A DNA stretch of 64,000 nt from assembly GCA_022821965.1 (NCBI GenBank), contig JAJECN010000015.1, forward strand, positions 118,785-182,784, in the 5' to 3' direction. Below the pieces are notes generated by a model. That model worked only from the letters and a program-made list of their open reading frames with translations. It was not told where the DNA came from and ran no database searches. Position numbers and translations under genes: made by a program. This stretch comes from Candidatus Poribacteria bacterium (GTDB lineage: Bacteria; Poribacteria; WGA-4E; WGA-3G). This document shows positions 46,258 to 54,465 of the stretch, one piece after another. Each line of letters opens with the position of its first letter. Within the stretch, counting starts at the first letter, position 1.

Positions 46258-47070
46258 TTAAAAAGTGAAGCGCGGAATTCCATCAACAATCCGGTAGGAC
46301 TTTTCGCACGTTTTGCAGTGGAGACTGTGTTCTTCCCACAGAATCTCACCTTTACACTGTGGACAGACGAGAATATCTTGCAATGTTTTCGTCTGCCGAT
46401 TTTTACCTTTTCTCAAAAGCGATTTCGCACGGGAAACGATACCTCGCGGCACCGCGCTTTTAAGAAGCAGTACCCACTCGTTTTGAACATCATCATCTAA
46501 TGCAACAAGCCTATCAAGCGTATCGGGGCATTCCAAATCCAGTGCTGATTCATGGTCGAGAAGTATTTTATAGTTTATTTCATCTTCCCATTCGTATTGG
46601 ACCAAAAAGAGGTTATGATGCGTAATATGAAACCGTTTCCAATGCTTATCTGTTACCGCCAATCTGTGGAAGAGTTGCCCAAATTGGGAGTTCTTTTCAT
46701 TTTTCCGTAGCACTAAACAACCATCAACCAAGTTGACGACCCACTTGTGATAGTGCCACCCGTAGATCCGCTCACCTATTTCAGACGGCGTTTCAATGTA
46801 ACCGCGGCATGCGACACGCGTTAACTCAGAGATGAATCGGCTCGGATCTTCTACGTGTTCCAACACATGTGAGCAGATAACATAGTCGAACGTCCGATCT
46901 GCGAACGGAAGGAACTGTCCATCCGCTTCCACCATCGGACGGTCGGTAATGATTGCACCGCCGCGCTGTTCGTCGTCTCCTATGAATTTATCACACAAAA
47001 CATCTGAGCGTGCCTTCGGGTTGTGACCACTCCCTATCTCTAAGACAAAGTCGTTCGGACGAATGTTCAT
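46258..47070 (-). CDS. Class I methyltransferase with C-terminal Trm112-like zinc ribbon
   Basis: 270 residues. Residues 1-110: SAM-dependent domain with FVLEIGSGHNPKARSDV (motif I), RTFDYVICSHVLEHVEDP (motif IV). The region 110-220 is variable. Residues 225-270 (LQDILVCPQCKGEILWEEHSL then HCKTCEKSYRIVDGIPRF) form a Trm112-like zinc ribbon with four Cys. In other systems Trm112 is a separate activator of methyltransferases. Its ATG overlaps the stop of the upstream methyltransferase by 4 bases (47067-47070). Target unknown; cell-surface glycan or lipid modification is typical for such pairs (inference). Confidence 0.85.
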   Translation of the reverse strand: MNIRPNDFVLEIGSGHNPKARSDVLCDKFIGDDEQRGGAIITDRPMVEADGQFLPFADRTFDYVICSHVLEHVEDPSRFISELTRVACRGYIETPSEIGERIYGWHYHKWVVNLVDGCLVLRKNEKNSQFGQLFHRLAVTDKHWKRFHITHHNLFLVQYEWEDEINYKILLDHESALDLECPDTLDRLVALDDDVQNEWVLLLKSAVPRGIVSRAKSLLRKGKNRQTKTLQDILVCPQCKGEILWEEHSLHCKTCEKSYRIVDGIPRFTF

Positions 47071-47882
47071 TTTTCGACGACCATGGTGATATAAGGACTC
47101 AGGTACGGAAACGTTCCTGCGATGATCCTGCCCTTTATCCCAAATCCAACGGCTTTCTTAATGATCGTGAACCCGTGTGATCGGAAAAATTGAGCGAGAT
47201 CAATGGGGCTTGCATAGTAAGCACTGTCCGCATCGCCGCCGATAGCCTCCGCTTGTAGGTCGGGTTCGCGGTAAATGAAGTTCGGTGTTTTCGTCAAGAA
47301 CCGCTTCTGGACATAGAGCCTCCAGTTTCGTATAAACTGCTGGAGTGCTTGCTTCTTCGTTTCACCCCAGACAGGTCTACCGGGTTTGCCAGACATCAGG
47401 TTGAGCCAATCAAGCAGTGGGATTAAGGGCGAACAGAGATTGGGGCCAGAGGTCACAATTCTTCCACCTTTGCACACGACCCGCATCATTTCAGTTAATG
47501 CCGTCTCCACATCGGGGAGATGTTCAACCAACTCGTTTGAACAAATAATGTTGAAGGACTCGTCTTCAAATGGCAGCTCCATCACATCGCAAACCTGATA
47601 GCGGAGTCGCGGATTCTCCCACGCTTGAGCCTCTTCAAGAAAGAGTGATGAAATATCGGTCCCAACCACATCAAAGTCTGCCTGATTAAGCAGCCGCGCC
47701 GAGATACCGTTTCCGCACCCAAGGTCAAGCACTTTAGAATGAGGGGGCGCGTAACGGATCACCAGTTCTACGTAGTGTCGGAGATAGGCTTCGTCATGCG
47801 CAGCCAATAGCCCCTTATAGGTTTCCGATGTTTCGTAGAATTCGCGCATCCGTTGGCGAATCGACAATGACGTTTCAAGCAT
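47067..47882 (-). CDS. Class I SAM-dependent methyltransferase
   Basis: 271 residues, Methyltransf_11-like core: VLDLGCGNGISARLLNQADFDVVGTDIS (motif I and II), CDVMELPFEDESFNIICSNELVEHLPDVETAL (motifs III-IV) and GGRIVTSGPNL. The C-terminal 100 residues are specific to this protein and end in hydrophobic segments. It overlaps the next methyltransferase by ATGA, so both are co-translated. Small-molecule or lipid methylation is likely; ubiquinone/menaquinone methylation is not supported by context. Confidence 0.88.
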   Translation of the reverse strand: MLETSLSIRQRMREFYETSETYKGLLAAHDEAYLRHYVELVIRYAPPHSKVLDLGCGNGISARLLNQADFDVVGTDISSLFLEEAQAWENPRLRYQVCDVMELPFEDESFNIICSNELVEHLPDVETALTEMMRVVCKGGRIVTSGPNLCSPLIPLLDWLNLMSGKPGRPVWGETKKQALQQFIRNWRLYVQKRFLTKTPNFIYREPDLQAEAIGGDADSAYYASPIDLAQFFRSHGFTIIKKAVGFGIKGRIIAGTFPYLSPYITMVVEK

Positions 47883-47931
47883 ATTTATGCCATCAAAGGA
47901 GTCGGCACTCTCTATGTGCCGTCACATCAAA

Positions 47932-48333
47932 TTACGAGCGGAGTGTGTTCCAGGGTGCCTGATCGTAAACATCAATGAGTTGATACCCTTCCTCGCCTTT
48001 GCTGGGGCTTAGGGTAACAAACAACTTCGCGGACTCAGAGGAAACGTTGAAAGATGCGTGGACCATATCGGCGGGAATGAACACAGAGTCACCAGCGTTT
48101 AGCGTCTGTTTCTTATCTTCAAGCCACTGCTCCACACTGCCTTCTATAACGTAGATAACCTCTTCCTGATCAGGATGCTTGTGGAAATCGTGTCCATATC
48201 CGGGTGAGAGGCTAACTTCCATAGCGACGATGTCTTGCGCACCTGTACTCTCCGGACGACTGAGCCAACCGATTGTTCCCCACTCTAATTCGTCCCGTTC
48301 CACGTCCGCGGACGCAATAAATTTTCCATTCAT
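47932..48333 (-). CDS. Cupin-domain protein
   Basis: 133 residues from ATG 48333. One cupin: motif 1 GYGHDFHKHPDQEEVIYVIEG with metal His/His/Glu, motif 2 GDSVFIPADMVHASFNV with the final His. Single-domain cupins act as isomerases, dioxygenases or sensors. The longer frame to 48408 runs into the large hairpin between this gene and the LamG gene. I see no N-terminal signal. The substrate is unknown. Confidence 0.85.
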   Translation of the reverse strand: MNGKFIASADVERDELEWGTIGWLSRPESTGAQDIVAMEVSLSPGYGHDFHKHPDQEEVIYVIEGSVEQWLEDKKQTLNAGDSVFIPADMVHASFNVSSESAKLFVTLSPSKGEEGYQLIDVYDQAPWNTLRS

Positions 48334-48368
48334 GACCTTATAAGTTCTCCTTTTGCTTACAAACAGAT

Positions 48369-48427
48369 GTATGCGCGCTTGAACTTTGTGGGACTCGAAT
48401 ATCCACAAGCATCAGAAGCGCGCATAC
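48369..48427. terminator. Long stem-loop between LamG and cupin genes
   Basis: GTATGCGCGCTT at 48369-48380 pairs perfectly with AAGCGCGCATAC at 48416-48427 (12 bp), and inside it CTTTGTGG pairs with CCACAAG. It lies just after the LamG stop, so it could terminate or protect that transcript, though there is no clean U-run. A mobile palindrome is an alternative. Confidence 0.5.
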
Positions 48428-48436
48428 GGACGGTTT

Positions 48437-49213
48437 TTATCGTCGTGAGGTTTTCTTCAGCTGTCCCCAAGTCGTTGCGAGTTTTTGACGCGGATCAACG
48501 GCGAAAAGTTCAAAATAGCCGCTCTCCATCTGTTCAATGACCTCGTCCTCGTCAAGTGCTCGGTTCCAGATACGGACCTCATCAATGAGTCCCAAAAATT
48601 CACGATTGCCTTCGTGTGTTCTTCCGACAAGAACATCCGCTGTATCGGCTTTACCAGGGGGCGCGTTTTTGCCACCGAATTCACCAGCTGCTTCACCGTT
48701 CACCCAATACTTGTGAGTCGTACCGTCATCTACCTGTGCAACAACATGCACCCATTCGTTTAATGGAACCTTTTTGTTACAAACACTTCCACCACCGACA
48801 CTGAGGTGCAAACATTCACTCGGAAATTCGGTGTAGAAACTGTAGGAACGTGGACCGTTGCTTTTCGCTACGATGCCTTGCCACCGCTGCCCAGCAGGTC
48901 CTTGATGGCGTTCAGTGTTAATCCAAGCCATCACTGTTACGCTGTTGTCAACGGTGAGAATCTCGTGATGCGGCACGACAACCCAGTCGTCTTTGCCGTT
49001 GAGTTCCAATGCTTTACCGAATTTGCCTTCAACATGTTTTGGCTTACCAACCATTTCACCATGGTTCTCATACTTTGAATGGTCGATAGTGTTTTCACCG
49101 TCGAGTTCGTCAAAAGAGAAGTAGAGGATAAGCGAATCCTCCGGTTCGTTTGCCGCGTAGGCGAAAGATGCCGTAAACGCGATAAGTATTAGCATTACAA
49201 ATAGGCTTTTCAT
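48437..49213 (-). CDS. Secreted LamG-domain protein with C-terminal WG motif
   Basis: 258 residues. Signal peptide KSLFVMLILIAFTASFAYAA. LamG jelly roll over about 28-235: SLILYFSFDELDG, GKALELNGKDDWVVVPH, SVTVMAWINTE, NEWVHVVAQVDDGTTHKYWVNGE broken, GLIDEVRIWNRALDEDEV. It ends with VDPRQKLATTWGQLKK, the C-terminal motif shared with four other secreted proteins here. GGAGGAAAA precedes ATG 49213, and a TATAAT lies at 49261-49256 on this strand, 42 bases upstream, with a weak -35. Probably binds a glycan outside the cell; ligand unknown. Confidence 0.87.
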   Translation of the reverse strand: MKSLFVMLILIAFTASFAYAANEPEDSLILYFSFDELDGENTIDHSKYENHGEMVGKPKHVEGKFGKALELNGKDDWVVVPHHEILTVDNSVTVMAWINTERHQGPAGQRWQGIVAKSNGPRSYSFYTEFPSECLHLSVGGGSVCNKKVPLNEWVHVVAQVDDGTTHKYWVNGEAAGEFGGKNAPPGKADTADVLVGRTHEGNREFLGLIDEVRIWNRALDEDEVIEQMESGYFELFAVDPRQKLATTWGQLKKTSRR

Positions 49214-49361
49214 TTTTCCTCCATAAACACCTGCCTTAAGCAGACATCTTTGTTATTATAGTAAAACCCGTAATTACCTACACACCAACACAAGGGTGAG
49301 GATATTAGGGGAAGCACCCCACCCATATCATTATAGCATACGCCTGAAATTAATGCAATCT

Positions 49362-49656
49362 CTAAAAAATTACCCTCTCTTGTTCTGAAAGCAGCTTTTG
49401 CTGCATAAGGGCAATCAAGTCATTCATAAACTTCGGCAAAATCGGGGGTGCGCGCTGGTGTGTTTGAAGGAGGCGAGTGCAGCGTCAAATTTCGCTTGGT
49501 GCGTGCAGATATAGCCGAACCAATAGGGTGTATCCGCATTTGTTGAGCACCTCTGGACAACTTCCTTGGCGTGCTGTTCTGCTTGCAATAAATACCGAGA
49601 GTGTAAGGTGGGTGAATCCGTGAATCCTTTCCCGGACGGATTGCCTAACCAAATTA
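49362..49656 (-). pseudogene. Degraded TPR-type gene fragment
   Basis: Within the 440-base gap between the LamG and AhpD-like genes, a minus-strand frame without a start reads SRYLLQAEQHAKEVVQRC, then NADTPYWFGYICTHQAKF and DAALASFKHT before a stop at 49425. It resembles a TPR unit. Shifting frame continues it with PPILPKFMNDLIALMQQKL to a stop at 49362. The missing start and the frameshift suggest a gene remnant. The rest of the gap (49214-49361) holds a -10-like TATAAT and nothing else I recognise. Confidence 0.42.
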
Positions 49657-49974
49657 TGATTGTTTATCCACGACATCTTGAATCCAAGACAATGCCGCCA
49701 TACTGGAAGACCAGCCGATAGAAGTCACCGCGAGCAGTGCCACCTGTTGTAATTCCTCGCGCGTGATCCCTTCGCGTAGGGCACGCCGCACATGCGAGTG
49801 GACTGCGCCCTCAGACTTCGCACCGATAGCCAACGCGAGCTTGAGAAGCCGCACAGTTTTCGGTTCAAGGGGACCCGAAGTGCCGCACGCCTCGCCCAAT
49901 GCCTGATACGCCTTCCAGACTTCGGGATATTCTTCAATAACATCCTGAAGAAAATCGGGTAATTTATCTTGCAT
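49654..49974 (-). CDS. Carboxymuconolactone decarboxylase / AhpD-like protein
   Basis: 106-residue all-helical protein of the CMD/AhpD family: YPEVWKAYQALGEACGTSGPL, KTVRLLKLALAIGAKSEGAVHSHVRRALREGITREELQQVALLAV. The AhpD-type catalytic C-x-x-C is absent (here SEGAVHSH), leaving only the His, so thiol peroxidase activity is unlikely. AAAGGAGAGTTTTTA lies before the ATG. It follows tatA by 70 bases on the same strand. Confidence 0.85.
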   Translation of the reverse strand: MQDKLPDFLQDVIEEYPEVWKAYQALGEACGTSGPLEPKTVRLLKLALAIGAKSEGAVHSHVRRALREGITREELQQVALLAVTSIGWSSSMAALSWIQDVVDKQS

Positions 49975-50043
49975 TAAAAACTCTCCTTTTCCCTCTTACA
50001 ATCAATTTCCGAGTAAATCCACGGAACGTTGTTTAGGGTCTTA

Positions 50044-50253
50044 TTACCCAGTTTTTTCGTTTTGTGGTGTTTCTTTCTCTTGCTGTGCTGTAGTTTCCGT
50101 TTCCTCTGACTGTTCTTCATTGAGTCCGGACTTGAAGTTTGTGATGCTTCTGCCGAGACCGCGCGCCAATTCAGGAAGACGCTTCCCGCCAAATATGAGT
50201 AGCACAATAACCAATAGAATTACTAATTCCATGGGACCTGGGACGAATGACAT
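50044..50253 (-). CDS. tatA: Sec-independent translocase subunit TatA/E
   Basis: 69 residues from ATG 50253 behind ATGGAGGCAGAAAC. One N-terminal membrane helix ([16 protein letters not shown]), the hinge [13 protein letters not shown], an amphipathic helix [13 protein letters not shown] and a polar Glu/Gln/Thr tail: the TatA/E plan that forms the twin-arginine pore. The longer frame to 50337 adds no plausible sequence. A TATAAT at 50308-50303 lies upstream with a poor -35. TatB and TatC are not in the window. Confidence 0.92.
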   Translation of the reverse strand: MSFVPGPMELVILLVIVLLIFGGKRLPELARGLGRSITNFKSGLNEEQSEETETTAQQEKETPQNEKTG

Positions 50254-50384
50254 GTTTCTGCCTCCATGTTTGTTCAACGTGATTAGCGTATTGCAAGCAT
50301 GCATTATAGATGTTAGCGTATATATTACCACATCCAAAAAAATATATCATAATAAAATTACCGAGAGTCCAAAATCAAATGCTG

Positions 50385-50413
50385 TTGACACAAAAGAAAA
50401 AATATGCTATAAT
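50385..50413 (+). promoter_or_regulatory. Perfect consensus sigma-70 promoter for serA
   Basis: TTGACA at 50385-50390, 17-base spacer, TATAAT at 50408-50413, a full consensus match. It gives serA a leader of about 65 bases in which I see no known riboswitch. Confidence 0.8.
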
Positions 50414-50485
50414 TTACGCGTAACTTGACGAGCAGAAAGGACTAAGGTATCGTTTTGGTGCGATAACGCTGGAGGAGCCTGAATT

Positions 50486-52072
50486 ATGAATAAGGTGCTG
50501 GTCAGCGACCAGTTGTCACAGCGAGGTTTAGATGTTTTGGAAGAGGGCGGCGATTTTGAGGTGGAAGTTGCCCTCAATCTCCCCCATGAAGAATTGCTGG
50601 ACCGAATCGCTGACTACAATGCCCTCCTTATCAGAAGCGCGACGAAAGTAACCGCGGATGTGATTGACAACGCGAAGCAGCTAAAAGTCATTGGGCGCGC
50701 CGGGGTTGGTGTGGATAACATTGATGTGCAAGCGGCAACGCGAAATGGTATCTTAGTCGTCAACACACCGACGGGCAACACGATCGCTGCGGCGGAACAC
50801 ACTATCGCCATGCTGTTAGGACTCGCACGCAACATAGTTCCTGCGGGGATTTCGCTCCGAAACAGAACGTGGAAGCGCAACGACTTCATCGGGGTTGAAC
50901 TATACGGTAAGGTTTTTGGTACCATCGGACTCGGACGGATCGGACGAGAGGTTGCACAACGCACACAGGCTTTTGGGATGCAAGTCATCGCCTACGACCC
51001 GTATATTTCAGCGAATGCAGCAGAAAAAATCGGCATCCGGATCGTTGACCGAGAGACACTCTTTCAGGAATCCGATTATATTTCCGTCCATACGCATCTC
51101 AACGCCGAAACATACCATAGTGTTGGTGAGGCGGAGTTTGCGCTCATGAAGCCGAGTTGTCGCCTGATTAACTGTGCCCGTGGTGGTATTATTGATGAAA
51201 ACGCCCTTTATCATGCCCTGAAAACGGGACAACTCGCCGGTGCTGCACTGGATGTCTTTGAAAGCGAACCCGCGACGGATACACCGCTGTTGGATTTAGA
51301 GAATGTGCTGGCGTTACCGCACCTTGGCGCATCGACATCGGAAGCACAGGATCACGTTGCTATTGAAGTCGCGCAGCAGGTGATAAATGCGCTCCGTGGA
51401 CAACCCGTCGCTAACGCCGTAAATCAACCGAAAATTGACCCAAGGACCCTCGATGTTTTGGGACCCTATCTGGAACTTGCCGAAAAGATTGGCAGTTTTC
51501 ACGCACAAATTGTCGAAGGTCAAATTTCCGCAATCAAAATCCACTACGGCGGCACCCTCTTTCAGGAAGAGGATGTCACACCGCTAACTGTAGCTGCACA
51601 GAAGGGGCTTCTGACACCGGTACTGACGGACGTTAACTACGTGAACGCACCTTTTCTGATTAAACAGCGTGGGATTTCTGTTACAGAAACAAAGAGCGAA
51701 GCAGAAGCAGATTTTGCCAACTCCATCGAAATTACAATTACAACCAATAAGGGAGATTCGGTGATTGAAGGCACCGCTTTCGGACGCAAAGACATCCGCA
51801 TTGTACGCATTGATCAACTTCATATAAACGTGAGACCCACTGGGTATATCCTCCTTATCTATAACAGCGACCAGCCCGGAATAATAGGGTTGATGGGAAC
51901 AATTCTCGGAGAGCACGGTATTAACATCGCGGATATGACAGTCGGACGTTCACGCTTGTGGGAACTCGCTGTGACACTTATCAACGTAGATACGCCTGTG
52001 CCTCGACACGTTCTGAAAACTATCGCTGAACAAAAGAAGATTGACTTTGTTAAGCAGGTCTTCCTTTCATAG
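50486..52072 (+). CDS. serA: D-3-phosphoglycerate dehydrogenase SerA, long form
   Basis: First step of serine synthesis, 3-phosphoglycerate to phosphohydroxypyruvate with NAD. 528 residues: substrate and Rossmann domains (about 1-310, with GTIGLGRIGREVAQRTQAFGMQV broken around GLGRIG, catalytic Arg in NCARGGII, Glu in FESEPA, His in LPHLGAST), an ASB intervening domain (about 320-450), and a C-terminal ACT domain (YILLIYNSDQPGIIGLMGTILGEHGINIADM) that in relatives senses serine. GGAGGA precedes ATG 50486. Downstream is an ATP-grasp-like gene 21 bases away, possibly co-transcribed. Confidence 0.96.
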   Translation: MNKVLVSDQLSQRGLDVLEEGGDFEVEVALNLPHEELLDRIADYNALLIRSATKVTADVIDNAKQLKVIGRAGVGVDNIDVQAATRNGILVVNTPTGNTIAAAEHTIAMLLGLARNIVPAGISLRNRTWKRNDFIGVELYGKVFGTIGLGRIGREVAQRTQAFGMQVIAYDPYISANAAEKIGIRIVDRETLFQESDYISVHTHLNAETYHSVGEAEFALMKPSCRLINCARGGIIDENALYHALKTGQLAGAALDVFESEPATDTPLLDLENVLALPHLGASTSEAQDHVAIEVAQQVINALRGQPVANAVNQPKIDPRTLDVLGPYLELAEKIGSFHAQIVEGQISAIKIHYGGTLFQEEDVTPLTVAAQKGLLTPVLTDVNYVNAPFLIKQRGISVTETKSEAEADFANSIEITITTNKGDSVIEGTAFGRKDIRIVRIDQLHINVRPTGYILLIYNSDQPGIIGLMGTILGEHGINIADMTVGRSRLWELAVTLINVDTPVPRHVLKTIAEQKKIDFVKQVFLS

Positions 52073-52093
52073 CAGCAAAGGAATAATTAAAAA

Positions 52094-53497
52094 TTGGACG
52101 CCAAAGCGAAATGTCTATTTATTAATGACGAAATTCCAAAGGCGAAGTTATTTGAAGCAGAGAAGCGGGATGTCCATCCCGATTGCAATACTTCTTGGCG
52201 TATCTCACCAGAACCCTTCTGGATTTCCGAGACAGACTTGAGATGGTTTGAGGAACTCGGTACACATCTTCTAAATTTCTATCGTGCTTGTAATTTACTC
52301 TATTCCCAAAGCGCACGCGGCATTCAACCCGCTTGGGTGGCTGAGTACTTGGAAATCGGTAAACCGGAACCCGTCATCCAATACGGACGGATGAACCGCT
52401 TTAAGAGCCAACTACCCGGTGTGCTGCGTCCCGACATCCTCCCTACCGGCGATGGCATGGCAATTACCGAGCTTGATTCAATTCCCGGATTTATCGGTGC
52501 AACAGGATGCCTCGCCAGACTCTATGCACAACTCGGCTATGCGATCATCGGTGGTAGCGACGGAATGGTGAACGGCTACGCGGATATGATCCGAAATTTG
52601 GCAAAGAAAGACAATCCGACACTCGCAATCGTTGTTTCAGATGAATCAGAAGACTATCGTGCGGAGATGATGTGGCTTGCCGATGCACTTTGCGAGGCAG
52701 GAGTAGAAACTCGCACCGTCAAACCGCACGAGGTAATTTTTACTGAAGATGGACTGCTCGTTGAGGGTGCTGAAGGTAAAGTGGCGGTTGATGTCATATA
52801 TCGTTTCTATGAATTGTTCGATCTGCCCAATATCCCAAAAGTGGAGTTAATGTTCTATAGTGCAAAGAAACGTAACGTCGTAATGACACCGCCGCCGAAA
52901 TCTTATCTCGAAGAAAAATTGTGCCTCGCGCTTTTCCATCATCCGACGCTCCAACCTTTTTGGAAACGTCATCTCGGAAAAAAAACCTATCCGTTCTTAC
53001 AAGAAGCAATTCCAGAAACTTGGGTTATCGATGCACGTCCGCTACCACCGCATGCTGTGATTCCCAACTTGGAGGTAGATGGAAACCCTGTAACGGATTG
53101 GCGGCAGCTCCGCACCGTGACACAGAAACAACGGGAGTTGGTTATCAAACCCTCGGGTTTTTCCGAACTCGCATGGGGGAGCCGCGGCGTAGCGATCGGA
53201 CACGATCTTCCTACAGAGGAATGGGAAGCCGTTATCGAAAACAGCCTTGAGAATTTCGAGAAAAACCCGTACGTTCTACAGAAGTTCCATACTGCTGAAC
53301 GGGTACGGATGCAGTATTATGATTTTGATGCCGGTGATGTCCAAGAGATGGCGTGCCGTCCACTTCTCCGTCCCTACTATTTCGTCGTTGGAGACACGGT
53401 CAAATTGGGCGGTATGCAAGCCGCAGTTTGTCCCGCCGACAAGAAAATTTTACACGGCATGGTAGATTCTATTATTGTGCCGTGCGCACAAAGTTAA
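52094..53497 (+). CDS. Uncharacterised protein resembling circularly permuted ATP-grasp enzymes
   Basis: 467 residues starting at TTG 52094 behind AAAGGAATAATTAAAAAT. I do not recognise a named enzyme. The segments GDGMAITELDSIPGFIGATGCLARLY, then AIVVSDESEDYRAEMMWLADAL with a Rossmann-like turn, KRNVVMTPPPKSYLEEKLCLAL and RELVIKPSGFSELAWGSRGV recall circularly permuted ATP-grasp or glutathionylspermidine-synthase-like ligases, with acidic and lysine residues that could bind ATP/Mg. No signal peptide. It follows serA by 21 bases, so a role in an amino-acid ligase or serine-derived pathway is conceivable (inference). Confidence 0.8.
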   Translation: MDAKAKCLFINDEIPKAKLFEAEKRDVHPDCNTSWRISPEPFWISETDLRWFEELGTHLLNFYRACNLLYSQSARGIQPAWVAEYLEIGKPEPVIQYGRMNRFKSQLPGVLRPDILPTGDGMAITELDSIPGFIGATGCLARLYAQLGYAIIGGSDGMVNGYADMIRNLAKKDNPTLAIVVSDESEDYRAEMMWLADALCEAGVETRTVKPHEVIFTEDGLLVEGAEGKVAVDVIYRFYELFDLPNIPKVELMFYSAKKRNVVMTPPPKSYLEEKLCLALFHHPTLQPFWKRHLGKKTYPFLQEAIPETWVIDARPLPPHAVIPNLEVDGNPVTDWRQLRTVTQKQRELVIKPSGFSELAWGSRGVAIGHDLPTEEWEAVIENSLENFEKNPYVLQKFHTAERVRMQYYDFDAGDVQEMACRPLLRPYYFVVGDTVKLGGMQAAVCPADKKILHGMVDSIIVPCAQS

Positions 53498-53506
53498 CCG
53501 AAGGTA

Positions 53507-53527
53507 GGTGCGGTTTGAAACCGCACC
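53507..53527. repeat. 21-bp perfect palindrome (REP-like)
   Basis: GGTGCGGTTT and AAACCGCACC around a single G, just after the ATP-grasp-like stop and before a PhyH gene. No U-run follows, so it is not a standard terminator. A related turn lies at 11888-11904. Confidence 0.6.
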
Positions 53528-53559
53528 GGATCCCATAAAATAAAGAAGGTAGTTTGACA

Positions 53560-54390
53560 ATGCAGTTAAGTGAGAAGCAGCTCGCGCAATTCCGAAACAA
53601 TGGATACCTTGCCATCGAAGGATTTTTCGATCCCGTTGAAGCAAAAGCACTTCGACTGGAATTGGAACGGATTTACAACACTGAACTCGAAAACGGAACT
53701 GGTATCAATTGTGCAGTGCAAGCGGATGGAACCAAGCGCGACAATGAAGGTGAACGACAAAACCTGCAGGTAATTCCGCTCAATAACCGCAGCGACTTAC
53801 ACAAAGCACTGCCCTTTCATCCGAAGGTTGTCTCCGCCGTCCAGCAACTCATCGGTGATGAATTCATGTTGGAGTTGGATCAGGCGTTCTGGAAACCGCC
53901 TAAGGTCGGTATCGGCACGAGTTGGCACCAAGACAACGCTTACTTCAGAATCGCAGACCCGTTGCGAGGGACTGCTATGTGGATCGCTATCCACGATGCA
54001 AACGTTGAGAACGGCTGTATGCACGTCATACCGGGCAGCCATCGTGAGAGTTACGAACACTATCGCGACCCGCTAAGCGACCACCATATTCGGTGCGATC
54101 CGCCTGAAGAACGTGCTGTCCCGATCGAATTGAAAGCAGGTGGTGTGCTCTTCTTCTGCTACGGCGTGGCACACTGCACCAAGTCGAACCTCACTGATAA
54201 AGAACGGGCAGGCGTAGCACTTCACTTCCTCCACAACGATTTCGGCGGTAAAGAACTCTGGGAACGGAACAACACAACCAAACCGATGCTCCGTGGTCCG
54301 CTTGCAACCGGTGGAGAGGCCGAATTCGGCGAGAAATTTGAAGGCAGATGGGAAGAGCTCATGAACAATATACTCGCATCCGATCTGTAG
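53560..54390 (+). CDS. PhyH family oxygenase 5
   Basis: 276-residue Fe(II)/2-oxoglutarate oxygenase from ATG 53560 (an in-frame TTG lies two codons earlier). Triad His123 and Asp125 in SWHQDNAYF, His205 in VAHCTKSN; Arg216 in ERAGVALHF is the 2-oxoglutarate anchor. The motif NGCMHVIPGSHRE is typical. It resembles ectoine-hydroxylase-like and other general PhyH proteins more than the long-form PhyH 2. A LamG gene follows. Substrate unknown. Confidence 0.88.
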   Translation: MQLSEKQLAQFRNNGYLAIEGFFDPVEAKALRLELERIYNTELENGTGINCAVQADGTKRDNEGERQNLQVIPLNNRSDLHKALPFHPKVVSAVQQLIGDEFMLELDQAFWKPPKVGIGTSWHQDNAYFRIADPLRGTAMWIAIHDANVENGCMHVIPGSHRESYEHYRDPLSDHHIRCDPPEERAVPIELKAGGVLFFCYGVAHCTKSNLTDKERAGVALHFLHNDFGGKELWERNNTTKPMLRGPLATGGEAEFGEKFEGRWEELMNNILASDL

Positions 54391-54465
54391 GCAAGCGACA
54401 CAAAAAACGTATTGAATTCTCCGTAGGTTCCTGGCAAAGTCAATCATTTTAAGAGGCTAAACAGA

